Assembly (NCBI RefSeq): GCF_043641665.1
Contig: NC_092198.1
Coordinates: forward strand, 6,012,501 to 6,076,500
DNA from: Enoplosus armatus
Lineage: Eukaryota; Chordata; Actinopteri; Centrarchiformes; Enoplosidae
Length of the DNA stretch: 64,000 bases
Reading direction: 5' to 3'
Under the pieces are notes generated by a model. That model was not told where the DNA came from and searched no databases. It saw only the letters and a program-made list of their open reading frames with translations. A program made the position numbers and the translations under genes. Positions within the stretch are counted from its first letter, which is position 1, and each line of letters opens with the position of its first letter. Below are positions 13,935 through 26,788 of this stretch, in pieces.

Positions 13935-14269
13935 AGCGTGTAAATGTACTCAGTGTCCTCAAGTCCATGGCCTTCGAAGCTGTCAAATGTTGCCTGGCCC
14001 CGCAACATCCGTAACCCGTGACCCCTGTAACTCCTGTTTTGTTCTTGGCTCTCCAGGCCCCTCAGATATCCCCCCTCTGGAACTCCCCCTCCCCAGATGA
14101 CAGACTCTCCCCTCGGTTCTTACACACTACCCTGGTAGCCTTTGACCTCCCCCCGGCACCTCTGCCTCTCTGCGCGGCTGCCCTCGCATTCCAGTAAAAG
14201 GCGCTGAAACCTGAGCCCGCGGTGAGCTCATCGCCGGGCCACAGAATCAAGAGTTAAATGATACCAAAA
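10401..14269. other. Intergenic DNA without recognised gene
   Basis: Mostly unique sequence. The segment 12,400-12,680 is moderately GC-rich, repeat-poor and has a clean mix of TF-like motifs, so it is a possible conserved element. A (GT)n tract sits at 13.9 kb. The ORFs, including the overlapping set at 12.0-12.4 kb, encode no family I recognise and overlap on both strands. Confidence 0.5.
13897..13931 (+). repeat. (GT)n microsatellite
   Basis: Thirty-five bases of pure GT dinucleotide, about 350 bp upstream of the GC-rich exon-like block at 14.3 kb. Confidence 0.97.
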
Positions 14270-14716
14270 AACAGAGAGAGAGAGAAGGGAGGACGGGGAG
14301 AGAGAAAGGGGGGAGAGGCAGCCGCTGGTGCAGGACAGGTCTGGAACTGGTTCTGTGCTTCTGCTCGCCGGGGCTCTTCGGGGGGTTAAGTTACACCAGA
14401 GAAAGCGAAGAGGAAGAGGAAGAAGAAACTGCTGGTGTCTTAGAATTCTCTCAGCTTTTTGCCTGTCTCGTTTTCAGCCCTCTTGCTGTCTGCTCTCCGC
14501 GGCCTGACTGACTGGTGCCTGCAGTTTCCTCTTGACACACTCCAGCAAGCCTGCCGCCCTCCATTCGCGCTTTCAAGTTAACGAGCCCCGTCGGTCTCGT
14601 CCTCGTGTCTGGGAGCCGGGCTGGGATGTGAGTGTTATGCTGCGAGGTCGCGCTCTCTACTCTCTCTGTCTAAGTTCTTCTCTGACCCCGCCATGACCAC
14701 CAAGTGTCCAAAGACA
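14270..14716 (+). other. Candidate distal first exon / promoter block
   Basis: A GA-rich, then GC- and CpG-rich block unlike the AT-rich surroundings. It ends with an ATG in a fair initiation context (G at -3; 14,693) followed by seven codons and a strong GTAAGT splice donor at 14,717. That arrangement is typical of a first exon. The next recognised plus-strand acceptor for a known gene is that of the FLRT2 terminal exon at 48,438, so this could be an alternative distal FLRT2 first exon. It could equally start an unrelated non-coding RNA or another gene. The left edge is arbitrary; the transcription start cannot be seen. Confidence 0.4.
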
Positions 14717-14747
14717 GTAAGTGTCCCTCTTTAAATTGTCTCCCAGT

Positions 14748-14783
<36 letters not shown>

Positions 14784-17700
14784 ATGGTTTGGGGATTGTG
14801 TGGCCATGTCTGTGTATTAAAAAGAACAAATGTGTTCCAGAAAAAAGTCTCCCCAAAGCTGTTCTCCAAATGCCATATCTCCGAATCATTGTGATTCATG
14901 TCTCATATTGTGACGAGTACCATTAAGATGCTTAATCACCGCAAACATAATTAAACCAATCAGTGTTTCTCTCAAGCTGAGTTTGGAGGATGACTGCAGT
15001 AAGTTAGAAAAAAGGAGGCTTTTTAGCCAAGAGCATCTCCAGCTGAAAGCAAAGATCAACTTCTAAAAGTTTTAAAGAGTGCCATTAGATAAACCTTTCA
15101 TCCATGCATTATTCATAGCTGCCATGTTTCTTTCTAGTTCACTGGCTGTTGTTCACTGTGTCTCTCTCTGACCTTGTGCACTTGTCTTGTCAACCTTTAG
15201 GGTGACAAATCCTTCTAAAGCGGAGTTTTAAACAGGGTGACAATTTTAATGGGTGGCCTGCAGAAGACACTGAATAAAAGGTTGAGTACACATTATTTAA
15301 AAAAAAAAAAAAAAAGCATAATAAAAGCGTGCATTGACATCCTCTCTCAGGCGTTGTTTTAAAAATTCAGAACAGCGTAAGGGCCAGTTTACATGCAGAA
15401 AACTGCCACCTGCTCTTCCTTTCCGAGCAGAAAGCAATTTAAAATAATTGTGAGCGTTTCCAGCAATAACTTTAAAAATTGTCTGAGGTGAAACAGTAAC
15501 AATTATCTCTAACATCTTTTGCAATGGTCTCATTATTTAAATGGGTGTGAAGTGATCCATTGCTCCTCACAGGTAAACACACCGGGCTTCTCGGGAAATA
15601 ATGACATTTCTATGATCAAAAGCTTTTTTTAATTTTAATTTGTTTTTTGCCAGCGAACGCTGCCCTGAATGCACTTAGTTGACAAAGCTGTTTTATTCAC
15701 AGGTTTTACTTAACACACCGCCTGCATGCCAAACCCCAGACCATGACTAACAATGGATGTGATTAATGAGCTTCCAGAGAATAACAGCACATACCTCACC
15801 AGCATCGACATGTAACCTTTAATCATCTTAAAGATCCCCTCCAGACATGCATTAAAACATACATACAAATAGTCTGCTTGGAGCAATAAAGTGTGTCTGA
15901 TATGCTTTTTCCGCACAATAAAGTGTAATTTCTGCATTAAAATCCTTAAAAGAGGCATCTACTTCTTTTAGCTCATAAAAAATTCAAATTTGGGTAATTT
16001 CTAAAGTTTTCCTGCTCAACACAAGATGTCTCCTCCTTCACTGTAAAGTTCAATCTCAGTGTATGTGCACTGGTGGGTTCTAGTTTCCACGTCACACTTG
16101 TATAAGTTGAATATTGGCCTAGGATTGGCTTCCAAACTATTTGTGATGTCACAAATCATGCCTGTAGGCCCGCCCCTTAAAATCCGATTTTCAATGAGCA
16201 CGTAGAAACTTTCCGCTCTCAGCAAATGAATGTGAACAGCCTTCTAATGTCAAACTCTGCACATACATCATTCTGCACAGCGAAGCTCAAACATCCAACT
16301 GTAAGAACAAGAAGAAAAACATATTTCTGAGTGGAGGGGGACTTTAATAATTTCAGTCATTCAGTATTTTCAGGGCTGATGTGTTTTTTTTTTTACACAG
16401 CTTCTTGCAATGAACATGATTACTGAATTTATTTATATTCCAAAATGATCCATACATTTGGGATTTGTACATTCATCCAGTTGCAAGGAAGTCAAGGGTG
16501 AAAGCTATGGTGCGATGAAACTATACATCAGTGGCTCCCAACCTTTTTGTTTGATGTACCTCAATGTTTCATTTTGGACAACTTATTCCACTAACACTTA
16601 AAAGAAGCTATTTAAAAATGTCATCCTCTCTTAGCTACCCATTTCAACCATTTATCCATTACTTTTAGCTAATTATGTCAGCTGTTCATTCATTGCTTTT
16701 TGACTCAAGTCAAGTCAGTGCGGGTGACAGCTCAACATGCACCTTTTTGGAGCTCTTTCGCCTATAATTGCTTTAGGGGACAGGCAGGTAGTCAGGAACG
16801 GTTTTATATAGAAGCACATGAATGAGCATATTTGACAGCTGGAATGTGTTTTTGTATGGTGCAGGGGGAAGAAAGAGGCACAGGTTTAAAACGGTCCACT
16901 GTTAGTGGTGACAAATTATTTTGACAACAAGATTGGCTCACTATGTTTAAATATATTAGAAATAAATTGTAAAGACAATAAAGTAGGTTATGATAGGAAT
17001 AAATTCTTGTCTTTCAATTATTAAAATATTCCTTAAAATCACTTTCTTATTTAGACACACTTACAGTACACTGGAATTGATCAATCAATCCCCCAACAAG
17101 AACAATCCTATAGAGTCAGTTGACAGCAGCTAACTGAAGGCATGAATCAGACGTTGTCTAGCGTTAGACATAGCCCGAGGGCAGAGCTCAGATATGCAGC
17201 GAGGGAGCAGGAGGAGAGGGCTAAAAACGGAGCGTGAGGAGAGCATTGAGAAAGATCCGAGGGCGAGGAGGGGGAGGCAGAGAGAGGGTAGACCATAGAC
17301 TGGTTCTCCGGCCAACTGGGAGATCCAGCACAAGGAGAAGCTTGTTCTTCCACTGCCTTAACCGTTCTCTGGGCATGTAGCAGGAGGACACGGCCTCCTT
17401 TGGATGAAAGAAAAATAGAGTCAAATACCAGAGGATAATGTGATTACAGGCAAATAGGAGAATGAAGGTTAATTGGAGTTAAGTGTCTATAAAAAAAAAA
17501 CCGACCCTATATATACATATACGTCTGCAAGTCAACCCACATTCTACCAACAGGGCTCGAATTCTTCCTGCCTCCTTTAAAATAAACACATAACTCAATA
17601 GTTCAGACAGCATGTAGCGAGTGTATATTTTCTGTAGATAATACCTGGACATGTGGAGGGCGATCATTAGATTATAGTCAATGGCTTGGACGGTAGAATA

Positions 17701-18633
17701 ACATGAAGACCAATGTAAAAAAGTTGAAATGACCTCGTATCTCACACGTGTCTGAAGGTCGAATGGAGCGATTCAACACCGCCTATGATAAATCCCAGCA
17801 ATGGCTGTTTTCATCAAACCCTCGTAATCTCCCACATGTTGGCCATTGGCGCCCTGTTTGCGTGGGACCTGTCATTCAGAGCGACAGATAAGGTAAAAAT
17901 GCTTCACCTCTGAATACAACCTTGACCTTTAAAAGACGACCAGAGCTGAACATGCGAGGAAAGGATGACTTACTTTTGCCATACTTCAGCTTCCAGGGTG
18001 CCTTTTTTTGGCAAGTACATTCAGGGTGTTACGGTGAATGTGTCTCAACATCAGAGGTGACAATTGCTTTTGTTTTTTCTTTTCAAACCAATCACTCAAC
18101 ATTTACCAGCACCGATTGTTCTTCTTTAAAATCACAGCTTTGATTGCTGCAGTAACAACGTTCGGAAAAAGCTCTGCAATTCAAACCACTCAGGAAAGAA
18201 TAAACCCCATGAAAAGCCATTTAAATATGGCTTGCGTGCCCTTCTCTGAATGGAAAACACTGGGGGACTGCCACACTGTAAATAACTAATTACATTATTA
18301 TACTGTCACGTAATTGGGCTGGTTTGAAGTACATTTGTTGAACGTGACTTCAGAAATCAGTGTATATTTCCTTAGTGTTGTTATTTTGTCAAAATGTTAC
18401 CTATCAAAACTACAGTTTCTACAGTTGGTCTTCAGTTTTGGTTATGACTGACAATGTGGGAACAGTCATTTGATTGGTACAATATCTGTGAGGACATGCG
18501 CTAATTTTCTTTTTTCATATTATCACTTCAATTCCAATGGACACTCAGGCAGTTAACCAGCTGGGGCCGATGTTGTTAGCCATTGATTACTTCCATCTGT
18601 TCCATCTGATTACTCCGTACAATACTCTGTGAG
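14717..18633. other. Non-coding DNA (possible first intron if the 14.7-kb exon is real)
   Basis: It starts with a (GT)n tract at 14,753-14,782 and contains an A15-17 tract at about 15.3 kb and a truncated transposon near 16.5 kb. No ORF shows a domain. The minus-strand ORFs at 17.1-17.4 kb arise from a purine-rich stretch. Confidence 0.5.
16529..16740 (+). mobile_element. Truncated hAT-like MITE related to the 4.8-kb element
   Basis: It begins CAGTGGCTCCCAACC, as the 4,844 element does, and then shares 'gaagct' and 'tttcaaccatttatcc' blocks with the middle of that element. The right terminal repeat is missing, so this is a degenerate or truncated copy. Confidence 0.55.
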
Positions 18634-19024
18634 CAATGTTGCCACTTTAGCGACCTTCTCGCTAGATTTTCAAAGAAGCGCTCCAGCGACTTTTGACTGA
18701 GAGCAGCAGCACGTTCAGTCGACCAATCAGCAGACATTAACGTGAGCGAGCTGTGAATGTGCTCACCTAACGGCCAATCACTGATCACTGTTGTTTGCGT
18801 GGGAAACTCCTTCTCCTTAGTTTAGCTAATGTTAAAGCCAGTTAGTCATTTGAGTTTGGCTTGACATTTCAAGTTTTTTTTAAAAAATCGTATATTATGT
18901 AAATAATCACTATTATTAATTGATGACATCACTGATATGTAAATTAGCGTCTGCTGTAGCACACATCAAGCACATTTTTTAGTAGGCTTTATCTACTTTC
19001 TATTGAAAATAGTTGGCAACACTG
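18634..19024 (+). mobile_element. Degenerate MITE with TGTTGCCA-type termini
   Basis: The left end CAATGTTGCCACT and the reverse complement of the right end, CAGTGTTGCCAACT, form short imperfect terminal inverted repeats enclosing about 391 bp. The internal 'tagcgac', 'tcgctagattt' and 'agcgacttttgac' blocks match a fish repeat family I remember. No flanking 8-bp duplication is preserved. Confidence 0.6.
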
Positions 19025-19856
19025 TTTTCAAGACTAGCTGTTGCTTTGAGTTTTGACATAGTGACGTAAATATGGTGATTTGTTATCACCATGTTTGGAC
19101 CCATATAAGAAAGACAGCTAAAGCTAGCCAGAGCCCCTCCTTTCAATAATGCTGGATGAACACAGCCCTAAGTCTGCGTTAGCTAAATGTCCTAAATTTT
19201 GTTGGGATTAAAAGCAAACTTCTTAAAAATAGCTGATTTGTCACCATAATTTGAAGTCACGTTATTATCAATTTGAAAAGATAACACTTCCTGCCATTTT
19301 GTGAAGTCCATTGCAGTATATGATTAAGTAGGCTGACACACAAGTTTTACGGCCTGTAAGCAGGGCCGCTCTTGTTTGCTTTGGAGCCTCCTGAAAGCAG
19401 CCAAAAAAGCAATAGCGAATGCCAGCCGGAGAGCTGGGCTGCCAGCAGGCGTTCAGCACAGAGCCCCGCTCCTTGATTTTCTGCTCCAACCACACTGAAC
19501 TTTTAGGAGGCTTCATGCTGCCGACGCATTTTGGACCCAACCAACCCCGCCACCCTCGTCTTTCCCGCTTATCTTACATTTTATGTTCACACCTCGTAAA
19601 AACTCAATGTGTCTCTGATGTCTGATCTTTCGGACCGAATTTTTGTCATTTACGTAAGTGACGTTGCATTTTGTGTTCAAGGCATCGTAAACCTATCGGG
19701 ATTAATTTTTGTGGTAATGACTCTGCTGCACACACAGTGACTCATGGAGCATTTCTCTAGCATGAAACCAAAACAGCAAGCTGCAAACTAGATGAAGAAT
19801 GGAGATGTATGCTCTCACACTTGAGCACCACAGCAATAGTGGTGAGCAGGCAGCAC

Positions 19857-20782
19857 CAGAGACGAGGAAAGAACTACATTTACTCAGGTACTGTACTGTA
19901 GGCACTTGTACTATAGGTGCTTGTACTTAACTTGAGTATTTCCATTTTCTGCTACTTTCGACTTCTAGTCCACTACATTTCAGGGGGAAATATTAACCTT
20001 TTTAATCCTCTACGTGTATTTGACAGATGTAGTTGCTTTTTCAGATTAAGATCCTAACCTTTTTGGCTTCTGACCCTTTATAAAAAAAAGCAGCGTCTTG
20101 ATGGGGCTTCTTGTCATGTCTATGAGTTGTTAGCGGTTTCATCAAAGAGCAATTTCATCTTTGACCGTTCAAGATGGTTTCTTTTAAATAACTGTTCAAA
20201 CTGGAGAAAAGATGATAGTGATGATGAATACAGACATGAATACACATTTAAGTAAAAGAATTGTTTTTTACTACACACTGAAAATCAAGGGTCTATATAG
20301 CACCAATAAAAGACAAAAAAACTTGAGCTTGTTGTGTCTAATAATCATATTTTTAGCTCAGGTAAACAACCCAACAGTAATATAAAAAAATAATACTAAA
20401 ACTTGTGCAAAACAACCAAGCTAACCCAAATTGGGTTGACTTTTAAACAAGTACATTTTTGTGCACCCAATTAATGATGTCACGTCACGTCCCCGAAGAT
20501 TTCTCTTGTGATCCTTTGGAAGGGGTGCACTCCTTAGGTTGGAAACCACTGCACTAAACTCCCAAACTGTATATAAAGTAGTTAAATCTAGCTCCACCGC
20601 AACCAGCTGCAACAGTAAAAGGCTGCTCACGCTGACACGTCTTTAAGTACATTTTGCTCATAGAACCTTGTACTTTTACATACTGTAAGCAGGATTTTGA
20701 ATGCAGGACTTTTACTTGTAATGGAGCATCTATATTGTTACTGGCACCTTTACTTAAGATCTAAGTACGTCTTCCACCGCTG
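19857..20782. mobile_element. hAT-like repeat (TACTT-rich family), interrupted by a second element
   Basis: The outer element starts near 'gaggaaagaactacatttactcagg', continues 'cttgagtatttccattttctgc' and 'ccactacatttcag', is interrupted at about 20,053, and resumes at 20,552 with 'ctgtatataaagtag' through to 'cttccaccgctg'. This order of blocks is that of a very common percomorph MITE ending in CCACTG. Other copies lie at 56.2 kb (fragment) and 58.9-59.6 kb. Boundaries are accurate to about 10 bp. Confidence 0.7.
20053..20551 (+). mobile_element. Second MITE nested in the 19.9-kb element
   Basis: It starts with a 5'-truncated 'ctaacctttttggcttctgaccc' block and ends 'ttaggttggaaaccactg', the reverse complement of a CAGTGGTTCCAACC terminus. 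The interior ('gttagcggtttcatcaaagag', 'ttcaagatggtttc') matches a common fish repeat. Its position inside the outer element shows it inserted later. Confidence 0.65.
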
Positions 20783-20835
20783 TGCGTCAGTCACAGCCAG
20801 ATGTGATGTCACCATCATATGTTCTGCGTTATACT

Positions 20836-21040
20836 TTGCAGGTGACGTAAAGGACAGTTTGAAATCTGATTTGAGTGGCTCGGCTGGGCCATTTAAAATT
20901 TGATTAGAGTCAGATTTCAAACCACCTACAGTATGACTTCTACGTGTTCCTTGCCATCCACTCTTGATAAAGGCAATCTGATTCCAATCTGGATATGCCA
21001 AAAATCAGATTTAAGGCTGCCAGTCTGAATGTAACCTTAG
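20836..21040. repeat. Dispersed fish repeat with internal inverted symmetry
   Basis: It contains 'gaaatctgatttgagtggctc', 'agtcagatttcaaaccacctac', 'aatctgattccaatctggatatg' and 'gtctgaatgtaaccttag', a block order I recognise from teleost genomes. The class is uncertain. Several ATCTGATT/AATCAGAT-type motifs face each other. Confidence 0.55.
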
Positions 21041-22509
21041 AGCCTGTCTGCACCCACATTCTCTTATTTCTCTCGCTCCCCTGTTTATCTCCGCTGTGTA
21101 TCTGCCTTCAACGCTTTCCTCCGCTCTCTTTTCTCTCACCAAACACTGTGAATTTCGTTGCAGTACCCAAACTTATGACTCAGTGATGCAGGTTGGATCA
21201 AAGGTCGAGTCAACACAACACACCAAACTATACACCACACTGACATTATGCAACTCCCTGGACTTTCCCCGTTATTGCTCACCTTAAAGTTTTCCTTTAT
21301 TAAACTTTCCCAACCCAACCACTATAAAACCCACGGCATAATATCACAAAATGAAATAATCCTTTCATATGGGAACAAATTTAATCATTCTGTTTATATG
21401 TACTGCTCTAAAACTGGCTGATACATGATTCATTCTCAATAACACAGTTAGGAACATGCCTATCCAGGCTGAAGCTCCTATGCCCGTCCTGTTCTCAGTC
21501 AGACAAAGCTCTCTTGATGGCCAGGCTTTGACAGCACTCACTGGAGAGTCTGAATATGTGTGTGCATGTTCACCTCTCTTTGTATATGGGTCTTTTTGTT
21601 TGTATACGTTTCCTTCACCTGTCTGTATAAATAGTTTTTTCCCCCCATCTACGCGTTGCCTTCTCTTCCTTGCTTATTTTATGTCTCGGTGTTGTGCGGC
21701 CGATCTTCTCTTCTCTGGCACTCCACACCATTATTTTCCTATTTTGCATGTCGCTTGCTGAGTTAGCTCACGCTGTCAGCTGCTTGCTGAGTGATGCATT
21801 TCCCCCTCTATCTCAAAGGCTTCACAGTAATTGCGGGGTAATTGTTTGTCCAGTAATGCAGCATGCAAAAAGCCCGGCCTCTCATTATTTCTGTGGATTT
21901 CGTTGAAACAATACGCCGTCAAAGAAAACCCGACATCTCTTGCCTTGTGGTGAGATATTGTCACATGTTTCCAGAACCCAGTTATTCAAATAACCTGTGC
22001 TGTGTTGGAACAGGGAGGAGAAATCTCTCCCAGGTGGCATGCAGTTTTCACGTTGTTTCAAGAAAAAATAAGCTTTCTTGACTGATAACAGCCTCTGGCG
22101 AGCATCCAGCTCAGCCACATTCCACTTTCACATGACCTTCCCACAGACCTGGCCTAGAGCGAGAGCCGCAACGTCCGTCCATGACCACACCTCTGTTTGA
22201 CTGGCCTAGATAATTCAAAGCCTGCTTATCTTTTCTTCTTCGTCTTCCTCTGTCTCCTCCTCAGTGTTTACAAGTTTGACTCAATTCCAGAGATGCAAAT
22301 GGCTTGTAAATTTTATTTGTGTATTTACAGTTTTGTTTTACAAGGACAGCTACATCCCCGCACAAACGCTGGAAGCCTTTGAAATTTATCATCGTGTTTG
22401 GGTCGTGTCAAGTATTCTTTCTGTAGCAGGTTTGAACACATGCTGTTTAGGCAGTTTTTAATGTGAGGAATCAGTCAACGAGTTGATCTTTTAAATTGAT
22501 TAGTTGCTT
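21041..22509. other. Non-coding DNA without recognised feature
   Basis: Unique sequence between two repeats. The ORFs are up to about 100 codons, overlap on both strands and lack known domains; 21,600-21,720 is pyrimidine-rich. Confidence 0.5.
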
Positions 22510-22962
22510 AAAGGATGAGCTTGACATTTTAAGAAAAGACACTTATTTTCTTTATTGCTGAGAGTTAGATGAGAAGACTGATACCAGCCTCTTGTCTGTC
22601 TGTTAAATATGAAGCTACTACCAGCAGCTGGTTAGCATAGCTTAGCTTAGCAGAAAGACTAGAAACAGGGGAAACAGCTAGCCTGGCAGGTAACAAAATC
22701 TGCCCACAGCTACATTTAGAACTTGCTAATGAACAAGTTATATCTTGTTTGTTTAATCCACACAAAACCCTTTCTTACCTATGGACAGAGACAGGCTAGC
22801 TGTTTCCAGTCTTTATACTAAACTAAGTCTTTAGTTGCTAATTGACTGCTGGCTGTAACTTCGTATTTATCCTACAGATATGAAGTTGGTATCAATCTTT
22901 TCAACTAACTCTCGGCAAGAAAGCAAATATGTGTCTTTCCCAAAATGTTGAACTATCCTTTT
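22510..22962. mobile_element. Foldback MITE with long terminal inverted repeats
   Basis: The left end (AAAGGATGAGCTTGACATTTT) pairs with the right end (read in reverse: AAAGGATAGTTCAACATTTT), and pairing continues inward through 'gctgagagttagatgagaag', 'aaatatgaagctac' and 'cagcagctggttag' against the right half. The whole 453 bp can fold into a large imperfect hairpin. It is non-coding. A second copy is in the FLRT2 3' UTR region at 53.3-53.6 kb. Confidence 0.8.
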
Positions 22963-24797
22963 GAAGGAAAAATGCAAAACGTTCACTGATTTCAGCGTCT
23001 CAAATATGAGGATTTGCAGCTTTTCTCTGTTGATTGTAAATTAAATATTTTATTGTTTTGGGCACAAAACAGGCTCTCTGAAGTTGTCACCTTTTTCTCT
23101 GGGAACCTGACATTTTACAGATGAAATGAATGATGCCAAACCGTGATTCATAGATTACTTGATAATGAAAATGGTTATTATCTGCAATCCCACAATCAAC
23201 GCTGACTGCACCAGCAAACCCTCCGTCTATTCCTGAAGTTTTTAATTTACTTTCTGAATAACAGGGGAAAGCAGTGAAGCTAGCTTCTAAAACAGGAAAT
23301 GGAATTGGCTTTTGCAAATGGTGGTGTGTGTATGTGTTTGTATTAAGGAGTCTGAAAGACAGAGCCACGCAGCACTTTAATATCCCCAATAACGTTGGTG
23401 AGACAGGGCATCTGTTTGAGAATCCCACATCAAACGAGACGGCATGTCAGCGGAGGGTTATGCATATATTTCCCTCGCTCTTCCCGTCCAACAGGAACAG
23501 GCAGGCGTACCGGGAGAGCTGATGAGTGGAAGGAGATACACTTTTGATCAAGACTAGAAAGTGAGGATGGAAGAAGCCAAACAGTGAGGATACATGAGCA
23601 AATACATACAAGCAGAGTGAAAAGAACTATAGCAGAAACTTGCAAATCAATTACATTATCAAGGTTTGGTTCTTGTTCTGCGGTGATGCAGGCGGGGATG
23701 TTGTTTTCCTGCGAGGGCATCTGGAGGAGATTAAGGTCCAACCTGACACTGCAGCCCTGTGAAACATGACTCAGGGATGAATGGAGGCTTTTAGACCAGT
23801 GTCTGTCTTCCCACACGTTGTTCTGCTATTCTTTATTTGTCCATCACCCAATAAAACACGCACGGCGTTATCTGATACCCACACGCTCGCTGAGCAAACA
23901 AGGTTCTGCCAATCTCATTCTCATTCTCTGCCTCTTTTTTTTTCTCAGCACTTTTCACGTAAGATGGGTTTTTTTTTCTTCATGTAAGCAAGCGAAGCCT
24001 CCGGAAAACAAGACGTCACCGGCGATGTTGTTAATTCCAAATCAGCTGTCCGCGCAGACTATACATCATTGTAAGAGAATGTAATTTGTAAGGTCAGGAA
24101 ATGTCTGTTTTTTCTGTTGTGAAAGCAGCGAACCGGAGTGCAGAACAGAGAGCGTGAGGGAATGTAACAGAATAACATGAGTTTAGGCCCAGTCGAGACC
24201 AAATTACCTGCAAGAAGAAGTCAATATTCATAGCCCTTGTTTTGATACAGTCTACATGGCTGCGGGTTGGACTCTTATTAGATTCGGCCTGCGTTTCCAC
24301 TTGTGGCTCAGACGAGGCCCGTCCAGCCTTTATCCAGTTACGTCTGCACCCCCCCCCCAGCACTCCGGGTAGCTTGCATTTACTCCTCTGTTGCGGGGGC
24401 AGAGGGGGACTAATGCATGTCAGCGATGCCACCTGCAGTTAGAGCCAACAGAGCTGACCGCCACTCAGCTGGGCACTAATGCAGCAGAAAAAGAAGGGAG
24501 TTTAGAGCATTAGGGCCGTATTACTACATCGACGGGCCCGGGTCAGTCAGCCGAAGGATATATAAATATGCATGCATATGTATTTCAAACATTGTAAGGA
24601 CTTCCTGTGACTGTGTTAGACTTCCATATCTCTCTGTGGAAGCTGTTTTGTTGCCTCTATAATTGCCAGACTGGATGCTGCGACTGCTGCCGATGTCAAT
24701 TGTACTTTTTATTGTGAGAAAGTCTGCGAGCTGAGGTAGCGACTCGACGCGTTAACGTAAAGGCATGTTGGTTGGTTTGACAAACATTTTCTGGAGA

Positions 24798-24802
<5 letters not shown>

Positions 24803-24849
<47 letters not shown>
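24803..24849 (+). repeat. (GT)n(GA)n compound microsatellite
   Basis: About 29 bases of GT run directly into about 18 bases of GA. Confidence 0.97.
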
Positions 24850-25104
24850 CATTCAGGAATCGTACATTATTTCCATTTCTTCAACTAGTCAAAAGCAAGA
24901 CTCTGTGGCGCTGTTCTGTTTGAGAGCGTGCCATTGTCCCCGCATGGGTTTCAATTTCAACCCCCTCAGCACATCAGCGACACAATTGCTTCCTACTGCA
25001 ATTTATTACAGGCAAATTGAAAGATTCCAAGGTGTGAGTCAGTTTGTGTTGGCTCTGAATGTGTAGGCTGGTTACTTTGACTGTGTTTCTTTACATGACC
25101 AGAG

Positions 25105-25128
25105 CCCCCCCCCCCCCCCCCCCCCCCC
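25105..25128 (+). repeat. C24 homopolymer
   Basis: Twenty-four consecutive C. Together with the G23 run at 25,502-25,524, about 370 bp away, it gives two complementary tracts that could pair. Confidence 0.95.
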
Positions 25129-25501
25129 ATCTGGGTTTGTGAGAGCTATAGTTATTGTAACCAAGTCCTCGGGAAAGAGAGAGAGAGGAAAAAAGGAATT
25201 GCCTCTTTTCCAAAGCAAAGAGGGAGGATGGCAGTGGTCCCATTAGTTGACCCCCAGGCGAGCTCTCTGGAGGCATATAGGCTTACCAGCGTCAAAGCAT
25301 AAGAATATGCACTAGGCAGCATCAAAGCGCAGCACCAGGGCAGCTGATAGCTTGTGGTGACACTGTGCCGCGGGACGGAGCACTCTCTCCACCATCGGTC
25401 ACCGTGGATCCCCCACATCGTCTATTTATAATCAACTTTTCCATTCCGAAACATACCACGTCTCCCATATGGTGTTGAGGAAAGAAAGAGGTGAGGGACA
25501 C

Positions 25502-25524
25502 GGGGGGGGGGGGGGGGGGGGGGG
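25502..25524 (+). repeat. G23 homopolymer
   Basis: Twenty-three consecutive G on the plus strand; G-quadruplex potential. The exact length is likely to be uncertain in any assembly. Confidence 0.95.
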
Positions 25525-26788
25525 CTAACACTGGAGAAATTATACAACAGGGACTGCTCACATAAATGAACCCAGACGTGTTAAAGTAACAGCGGTTTCG
25601 TCGGGCCACTTCTTTAAAAAACGGTTCTAAGACGAGGAATAAAACCACTCCGATTCCTACTGAGTCATACTTCAGAATGGTCCCCCCTTTTAAATTAGCC
25701 AGTAAACTGTGTAAAGCCGCATCATTATTTGCAACAAAACGGCCTCATTTACAGGCGCAAATACCACCAGCCAGTCAGTGAGCAAGTATTGTTCTGCTGC
25801 TTCCAGCCTCCTGGTATCTCTCCCGGCATCTACCAGGGGACTTCTTACACTCTGATTACTCAACGTATAGTTTTACACATTTTTTGTGTGTATTGAAAAT
25901 AAACTCATGAGTGGAATTTGTTTTGCTTTGTTTAAATGTCAAAGGGAGCCACACTGTCAAGGGAAGAACGCTGCTAATACAAGCACGTCTTAGTATGGCC
26001 AGATGAAAAACAGAAATGCAGCTGTGTGGGAGGTGTGTGTGTGTGTATGTGTGTTCACTCCCTTTCTGAAAGGATGAGCTGCTGCATTCTTGATGGAGGT
26101 GATGAACCCACGTTGCAACGACATTCTAAGTGTGTGTGTGTGTGTGTGTGTGTTTTCTGCGCCCCTGTGGTGTTATGTTTTGTCTTTGACACACTGATAT
26201 GCTAAAGGAAGTGGGAGTGCAGCTCGAGCCCATGACTGTGACAGGGAAATATGACCAAATGCAGAGACAATAGGGGTCAAGTGCTCTCCTTTTTCCCCCA
26301 TTCCCTGCATCCTAATACCTAACGCTCATTCAGGGACACATGGATGAGGTTCGTGGCCTTACGCTGCCACTTTACACCCACTTCCCCCGCGGCGACAGTA
26401 ATAGGTCTAGAAGTGTAACCAGTTTCAGAATTGATGCAGGTTAAAGGAAGTGAATGGTGGGACTGACCTTTTTGTTAATCTCTCTCATTTTTCTGATGCT
26501 TCAGGTCCACTGACACCATCGGGCATGTAGCCCAAAGTAGCATCACTGCGCCCTCTGAGGCTCGTAGCATTTAATTAATGTTTAAGTAATAATCGGTGAC
26601 ATTTACTGTTAATTTTGCTACTCCGATGTAAACATGGTACGTCAAGAGGGCCCAGTTCTGGTGCACAAGAAGTGATGCAGGTTACTTCTACTACCCATTA
26701 CATTTATTACAGTTACACTTACAACTACCCCCCATTAAACAACAGCAGGTAGGAACTAAAGTTACGTGGTCAAACACACCATAATAGT

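Larger units (their letters stand above)
22963..26780. other. Intergenic DNA with microsatellites and long C and G tracts
   Basis: It holds (GT)n followed by (GA)n at 24,803-24,849, a run of 24 C at 25,105-25,128 and a run of 23 G at 25,502-25,524. The ORFs between them are artefacts of these tracts or have no recognisable similarity. Confidence 0.55.
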
